This document shows, in pieces, positions 6,453 to 11,063 of a DNA stretch of 11,063 bases. This DNA comes from Candidatus Dormiibacter sp. (lineage in GTDB: Bacteria; Chloroflexota; Dormibacteria; UBA8260). The notes below the pieces were generated by a model. That model was given only the letters and a program-made list of their open reading frames with translations. It was not told the origin of the DNA and made no database searches. Within the stretch, counting starts at the first letter, position 1. The number at the start of each line of letters is the position of its first letter. The position numbers and the translations under genes are program-made. The stretch covers positions 1 to 11,063 of the forward strand of contig JANWHI010000037.1 of the NCBI GenBank assembly GCA_025450495.1, in the 5' to 3' direction.

Positions 6453-7630
6453 TGGACTCCGAGCGCATCTACCTCGACCACGCCGCCACCACGCCGCCTG
6501 CCGGCGAGGTCATCGACGCGATGCTGCCGTATCTCCGCGACAGCTGGGGCACTCCCTCCTCTCCGCACGCCCGCGGCCGGCGGGCCCGCAGCGCGATCGA
6601 CGGCGCGCGTGACCGGCTCGCTGACCTGATCGGCTGCGCGGCACGCGAGGTGACCTTCACCGCCGGGGGGACAGAGGCCGACAACCTGGCGATCCGCGGC
6701 GTGGTCGGACGGTGGGGCGCGGAACGTGGCCACCACCTGGTGGTCAGCGCGATCGAGCACGAGGCCGTTCTCGGCACGGCGCAGGCGCTCGCCGAGCAAG
6801 GTGGCTGCGAGCTGACGGTGGTCGGCTGCGACGGCGATGGTCGCGTCGACGTGGGCGAGGTCGCGGCAGGGCTGCGCCACGACACCGTGCTGGTGTCGTT
6901 GATGCTCGCCAACAACGAGATCGGCACCGTGCAGGACGTCGCCGCTGTGGCCCAGGCGGTGCGTGAGCGCAACCCGCGCACGCTGGTGCACACCGATGCG
7001 GTGCAGGCCTTCGGACGGCTGCCCGTGGACGTCGACAGCCTCGGCGTCGACCTGCTCAGCCTGTCGGCGCACAAGTGCTACGGACCCAAGGGAGTCGGTC
7101 TGCTCTATTCGCGCTGGGGCACATTCGTCCGTGCCCAGCAGGAGGGCGGTGGCCAGGAGCGCGGCCGGCGCAGCGGCACAGAGAACGTCGCCGGCATCGT
7201 CGGCTTCGCCGTCGCCGCGGAGCTTGCCGAGCGCGAGCGCGCCACGGAGACGGCGCGCCAGAGCGCCCTTCGCGACCGGCTGGCGGCGACGGTGCTGGCC
7301 GCGTTGCCCGGTGCGCGTGTCGCCGCCGCCGGGGCGCCGCGGCTGCCCAACCTGTGCGCGCTGCTTGTCGACGGCGCCGCGACCGAGGTGCTCATCGCCG
7401 CCCTCGACCAGGCCGGGGTCGAGGTATCGGGAGGCTCGGCGTGCACCAGCGGAGCGGTGCGCGACTCACACGTTCTGCACGCCATCGGAGAGGACCCGCG
7501 CGCGACGGCGCTGGTCCGCTGCTCGCTGGGCCGCGGCACCTCCAACACGGAGGTGAGCCGCGCTGCAGCGACGATCGTCGCCGCTGTGGCTCAGGCCACC
7601 CGCGTGCCGTCGGCGGTCGGCACCCAGTAG
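6452..7630 (+). CDS. Cysteine desulfurase (NifS/IscS type, PLP-dependent)
   Basis: A 392-residue PLP enzyme that takes sulfur from L-cysteine as an enzyme persulfide and releases alanine, supplying Fe-S cluster and tRNA-thiolation pathways. Visible motifs are YLDHAATTPP (7-16), TAGGTEADNLA (70-80), SAIEHEAVL with H103, HTDAVQAFG with D182 and Q185, the PLP lysine K208 in SLSAHKCYGPKG, and RRSGTENV (239-246). The sulfur-carrying C331 lies in the loop VSGGSACTSG, followed by R357 in VRCSLGRG. The SGGSACTSG loop marks group I (NifS/IscS) rather than group II (SufS) enzymes. The length is normal. ATG 6452 uses the last base of the preceding TGA, so translation is probably coupled to the dehydrogenase. 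The sufC-sufB operon begins about 900 bp downstream on the same strand and no SufS is visible in the window, so this may be the sulfur donor for the SUF scaffold (inference). An alternative role is tRNA 2-thiouridine synthesis; no mnmA is visible here. Confidence 0.95.
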   Translation: MDSERIYLDHAATTPPAGEVIDAMLPYLRDSWGTPSSPHARGRRARSAIDGARDRLADLIGCAAREVTFTAGGTEADNLAIRGVVGRWGAERGHHLVVSAIEHEAVLGTAQALAEQGGCELTVVGCDGDGRVDVGEVAAGLRHDTVLVSLMLANNEIGTVQDVAAVAQAVRERNPRTLVHTDAVQAFGRLPVDVDSLGVDLLSLSAHKCYGPKGVGLLYSRWGTFVRAQQEGGGQERGRRSGTENVAGIVGFAVAAELAERERATETARQSALRDRLAATVLAALPGARVAAAGAPRLPNLCALLVDGAATEVLIAALDQAGVEVSGGSACTSGAVRDSHVLHAIGEDPRATALVRCSLGRGTSNTEVSRAAATIVAAVAQATRVPSAVGTQ

Positions 7631-8036
7631 CGCAGCTCGCAGCATGGCGGTGGCATGACCGCGACGACGCGCGCTGCGCCGCACGCCGTAGCCGATGTGA
7701 CCGCCAACCTCGCGGAGCCGCTCATTGGAGCCGGTGGCGCAGAGTGATGCGTCCCAGGTACTCGTCGCGGTCCAGCAGCCACCACGTCGTCGACGGCACC
7801 CAGCCGTCTGGTCGCGGGGTTCTTTCCGAGGCGTCGGCTCGAACCGCGGCGACGTACTTCGCGAACCCCGGAGGAGCGCTCCACATCTGACTCCGGTCAT
7901 GTACTTCGACCCCGACCATGGGCTGGTCACCGACATCCCCGATGCCTTCAGCCGCGAACTCCGCCATCGCCGCGAGAAAGGACGAGCGCACGCGAATAGT
8001 CGGAAGAGCCAGCTCGGCCACCTCAACATCATGCAA
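7630..8036 (-). pseudogene. Truncated, frameshifted GNAT-family acetyltransferase remnant
   Basis: From a possible TTG start at 8036, the frame reads LPTIRVRSSFLAAMAEF and VPSTTWWLLDRDEYLGRITLRHRL, then hits TGA at 7722-7724. Dropping one C at about 7727-7728 restores NERLREVGGHIGYGVRRSARRRGHATAMLRAAL. This joined product matches the N-terminal two thirds of a common GNAT acetyltransferase type, including the acetyl-CoA loop RRRGHATAML. The expected C-terminal third (the strand with TCD and the later NGG segment of relatives) is absent. Homology stops where the 3' end of the cysteine desulfurase begins, on the other strand. With a frameshift, a missing C-terminus and no good start or promoter, it is called a pseudogene. 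GNAT enzymes acetylate small molecules or proteins; the original substrate is unknown. The long minus-strand frame from 7466 to 8836 contains part of it but is not a real gene. Confidence 0.7.
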
Positions 8037-8061
8037 CCAACGAGGCCGCACACCGACCACC

Positions 8062-8356
8062 TTCCGCTGGTTCGCTCCGCGTGACCTGCTCGAGACCACC
8101 ACCACCGATGAGAGCTACCGGGCCCTGAGGACCTTCTTCGCCGAGGTGAAGCACCACCTCTCCCCCGGCGGCCGGATCCTCGTCTTCTTTGGCACCTCAG
8201 GCGACCTTGCCTACGCCCACCAACTGATCCGGGCCGCTGGGTTGAGGGCCGAGGTCGCCGCAGAAAGTCGAGTGACCAAGGAAGACCACGAAACGACCTA
8301 TTACCTTCCGCCTGACCGCCGCCATGAGCGATCAAGTCCAAGTAGGTGCCACCTGA
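8062..8356 (+). pseudogene. C-terminal fragment of a class I SAM-dependent methyltransferase (remnant)
   Basis: From 8062 the frame reads FRWFAPRDLLETTTTDESYRA, then a helix FFAEVKHHLSPGGRILVFFG (the post-motif region with the typical LxPGG turn), SGDLAYAHQLIRAAGL and ETTYYL near 8310. This matches the C-terminal half of Rossmann-fold methyltransferases of the HemK/RsmC-like kind. The SAM-binding half (GxGxG motif and the NPP loop) is missing, replaced upstream by bases that belong to the GNAT remnant on the other strand. At the end a lost base seems likely: after YYL the current frame gives PPD, while a -1 shift gives FRLT, a more natural ending, and then stops at 8354-8356. The stretch also holds more AT (codons such as GAA, AAA and ACG in AESRVTKEDHETTYY) than its neighbours, consistent with acquired DNA. 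No start codon with a ribosome-binding site is evident. Confidence 0.62.
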
Positions 8357-8486
8357 GGGCAGGGGAGGTGCCCACAGGCGACTGAGGGAATGTGCAGAGC
8401 AGCGGAGAGATCCGCCTGCGGAGCGGGCGAGCTCGGAGCGCCCGCGAGGCTTTGACCGAAGGCGCCTGTGGGCACCTCCCTTGCCC
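8357..8486. repeat. 130-bp element bounded by 24-bp near-perfect inverted repeats upstream of the suf operon
   Basis: The arm at 8357-8380 pairs with 8463-8486. Eighteen inner pairs (8363-8380 with 8463-8480) are perfect, followed by one G/T mismatch (a G-U wobble in RNA) and five further pairs. Between the arms lie smaller inverted repeats: GCGGA-gaga-TCCGC (8402-8415), TCCGC-ct-GCGGA (8411-8422, an alternative to the first) and GCGGGCG/CGCCCGC (8423-8429 with 8439-8445). The element ends just 3 bp before the first CTTGGGA repeat of the sufR promoter. It could be a small non-autonomous insertion (MITE-like), a structured RNA, or a termination/processing signal; no T tract follows it. No target-site duplication is obvious. 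Confidence 0.75.
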
Positions 8487-8488
8487 GG

Positions 8489-8526
8489 CTTGGGATAGCC
8501 CTTGGGACTTGGCGCTGCGGTATAAT
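8489..8526 (+). promoter_or_regulatory. Promoter and possible operator of the Rrf2-sufC-sufB operon
   Basis: A perfect TATAAT (8521-8526) leaves 7 nt before ATG 8534, predicting a leaderless transcript. Upstream lie two exact CTTGGGA direct repeats (8489-8495 and 8501-8507, 12-bp period) and a weaker CTTGGCG (8508-8514). No good -35 hexamer is visible (GCCCTT at 17-bp spacing). The repeats cover the -35 region, so they are candidate operator half-sites for the Rrf2 protein encoded directly downstream (inference). An alternative dyad ATAGCC...CGGTAT spans 8495-8523 but is 29 bp and imperfect. Confidence 0.55.
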
Positions 8527-8533
8527 CCTGACC

Positions 8534-9061
8534 ATGGCGGTCGGAATTTCCCACACACAGCGCCCGGAGGCTCTCCCGAGCTCCTCCTTCTCGATGCGCG
8601 TCAGCTCGAAGGCTCACTACGGGCTGCGCATGATGACCGAGTTCGCCCGCGCCTACGGTCGCGGCCCGCTGAGCATCGCCGAGGTGGCCAGGATCGAGCA
8701 CCTGCCGCTGGCGTACCTCGAGCAGCTGGCCGGCCTGCTGCGCCGCGGCGGCCTGGTGGAGAGCACCCGCGGGGTCCATGGCGGCTACTCGCTGACCCGC
8801 TCCCCCCAGCTGATCTCGGTCCTCGAGGTGGTGCACACCGTCGAAGGTGAGGTGTCACCGGTGGAGTGCGTCTCCACCGACTACGTCACCGGCAGCTGCC
8901 TGCGCGAGGGCGAGTGCGCCTCACGCGGCCTGTGGATGCGTCTCAAGGAGAGCATCGACTCCGTGCTGCGCCAGACCACCCTCGCCGAGCTCATCCATGA
9001 CCAGTCCCTGCTCGAAGCGATGGCGCCTGCCGAATCACACCCGGAGACTCCCCATGACTGA
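8534..9061 (+). CDS. Rrf2-family Fe-S-type transcriptional regulator, probable suf operon repressor
   Basis: The product is 175 aa from ATG 8534. An internal ATG at 8594 gives 155 aa and is where the Rrf2 homology begins (MRVSSKAHYGLRMMTEFA), so the first 20 residues are an extension. The winged-helix DNA-binding part follows, with recognition region IAEVARIEHLPLAYLEQLAGLLRRGGLVESTRGVHGGY. The cluster region has three cysteines, C92, C102 and C108 in 155-aa numbering, spaced C-x9-C-x5-C. E. coli IscR uses C92/C98/C104 plus H107; the aligned histidine here is an arginine (CASRGLW against CLTHALW). The family senses Fe-S status, redox or NO through a [2Fe-2S] or similar cluster and controls Fe-S biogenesis genes. 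ATG 8534 is preferred because TATAAT ends 7 nt before it, whereas the GGAGG before 8594 is 23 nt away, too far to act. Its 3' end overlaps sufC by 8 bp, so it is co-transcribed and likely autoregulated. Confidence 0.9.
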   Translation: MAVGISHTQRPEALPSSSFSMRVSSKAHYGLRMMTEFARAYGRGPLSIAEVARIEHLPLAYLEQLAGLLRRGGLVESTRGVHGGYSLTRSPQLISVLEVVHTVEGEVSPVECVSTDYVTGSCLREGECASRGLWMRLKESIDSVLRQTTLAELIHDQSLLEAMAPAESHPETPHD

Positions 9062-9874
9062 AGCCAGCGCCGCTGCGGCGGCAGCCGACCTCGTCGTCCG
9101 CGGTCTGACCGTGTCCGTGGAGGACAAGGAGATCCTTCGCGGCGTCGACCTGTGCGTGCCCGCCGGCGAGGTGCACGCCCTGATGGGCCCCAACGGGTCG
9201 GGCAAGAGCACGCTGGCGTACACCCTGAGCGGCCACCCCAAGTACACGGTGACCTCGGGCAGCGCGGCATTCGGCGGTGCCGACCTGCTCGCGCTCTCCG
9301 CCGACGCCCGCGCCCGGCTCGGGCTGTTCCTCTGTTTCCAGTACCCGACAGCGATCCCCGGCGTCACCACCGTCAACTTCATGCGCGCCGCGCTGCGCGC
9401 GCAGGGCAAGGAGATGCCCGCCCGTGAGTTCATCAGCCGGCTCAACAAGGAGATGGCCTCCCTCCGGATCGACGAGAGCTTCCGCGCCCGCTACATCAAC
9501 GACGGCTTCAGCGGTGGCGAGAAGAAGCGCGCCGAGATCCTCCAGATGGCCATGCTTCGCCCCCGCCTGTCGATCCTCGACGAGACCGACTCGGGGCTCG
9601 ACGTCGACGCGCTGCGCACCGTGGCCAACGGGGTGACCCGCCTCGCCGGGCCGGACATGAGCGTGCTGGTGATCACCCACTACCCGCGCATCCTCGAATA
9701 CCTGAAGCCCGACCGGGTCCACGTGCTCCACCAGGGTCGGGTGGTCACCTCCGGCGGGCCGGAGCTTGCCGACCAGATCGAACGCGAGGGCTACGAGCCC
9801 ATCACCGGACCGGTCGCCGCTCAGGCTGCGGCTTCACAGAGGTCATTGACCGGCGTGGTCGCGGAGGCGAAGGC

Positions 9875-9878
<4 letters not shown>
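9054..9878 (+). CDS. sufC: SufC, Fe-S cluster assembly ATPase
   Basis: A 274-residue ABC-type ATPase that powers the SufBCD scaffold; it is cytosolic and not a transporter. The motifs are in order: Walker [10 protein letters not shown] (45-53), Q-loop FQYP (Q96), signature [11 protein letters not shown] (152-162), Walker [13 protein letters not shown] (172-183) and switch histidine H209 in [12 protein letters not shown] and the DETDSGLD (rather than DEPT) Walker B/D-loop are typical of SufC. The start at 9054 overlaps the end of the regulator gene by 8 bp and has GGAG (9043-9046) seven nt upstream, unlike the leaderless leader genes. An Ala-rich N-terminal stretch (SAAAAAA) and an Ala-rich C-terminal tail (residues 255-274) flank the core. 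The stop overlaps the sufB start (ATGA), implying translational coupling. Confidence 0.97.

Positions 9879-11063
<1,185 letters not shown>

Noticed and set aside
8357..8486. Inverted repeat as a rho-independent terminator or T-box riboswitch
   Set aside because: No T tract follows the right arm, the loop is over 80 nt, and no T-box sequence or specifier stem is visible; a leaderless promoter lies downstream of it, so it is not in the sufR leader.
8495..8523. IscR type 1-like dyad ATAGCC...CGGTAT in the suf promoter
   Set aside because: The half-sites are 29 bp apart end to end rather than 25, and the inner GACT/AGTC-like bases are missing; I kept it only as an alternative to the CTTGGGA repeats.
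7466..8836. 456-codon minus-strand ORF spanning the decayed strip and the start of the Rrf2 gene
   Set aside because: It crosses the 3' end of the desulfurase, the inverted-repeat element and the Rrf2 gene in antisense; only a short internal part is homologous (the C-terminal piece of the GNAT remnant).

Overview
The window is uniformly GC-rich and gene-dense, and reads as chromosomal housekeeping DNA rather than a mobile region. The mix of genes points to a high-GC Terrabacteria lineage, possibly Chloroflexota or Dormibacterota and less likely a classical actinobacterium. The evidence is a membrane-anchored YvcK, a class II FBPase (GlpX), an Rrf2-type regulator heading sufC-sufB, and many leaderless-looking starts. 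This placement is inference from gene content only.

Left block (1-4308, all minus strand). Read in the direction of transcription, it holds: a 62-aa small protein; a 208-aa protein with a possible NTF2/SnoaL-like C-terminal domain, starting on the stop of the small protein; a 140-aa unknown helical protein; a PfkB-family sugar/nucleoside kinase; GlpX (fructose-1,6-bisphosphatase class II); and the N-terminal two thirds or so of a YvcK/CofD-like gluconeogenesis factor, cut by the left edge. glpX and yvcK are both tied to gluconeogenesis and carbon flux, and the kinase fits a sugar-phosphate theme.

Middle block (4378-7630). A stand-alone CheY-like receiver protein is divergent from the small-protein operon. 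It converges on a small multi-pass membrane protein. A second divergent promoter pair then leads into an isocitrate/isopropylmalate-dehydrogenase-family enzyme, whose stop overlaps by one base the start of a NifS/IscS-type cysteine desulfurase.

Decayed strip (7630-8533). About 900 bp with no intact gene. It contains a truncated and frameshifted GNAT acetyltransferase remnant (minus), the C-terminal half of a methyltransferase (plus), and a 130-bp element bounded by 24-bp near-perfect inverted repeats (18 bp perfect).

Right block (8489-11063, plus). A TATAAT box directly precedes an Rrf2-family Fe-S-cluster-type regulator, then sufC and sufB (cut by the right edge), each overlapping the gene before it. 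This is the start of a SUF Fe-S cluster assembly operon. The cysteine desulfurase just upstream may be its sulfur donor, now separated by the decayed strip.

The most general signal is promoter architecture. Seven genes that look like transcript leaders carry a TANNNT hexamer ending 6-9 nt before the start codon, with no Shine-Dalgarno sequence. The internal genes sufC and sufB instead have GGAG-type ribosome-binding sites. This predicts widespread leaderless transcription. I did not find a clearly new multi-gene system; the best candidates for novelty are the sufR-upstream inverted-repeat element and the uncharacterised 62-aa/208-aa/140-aa gene set.
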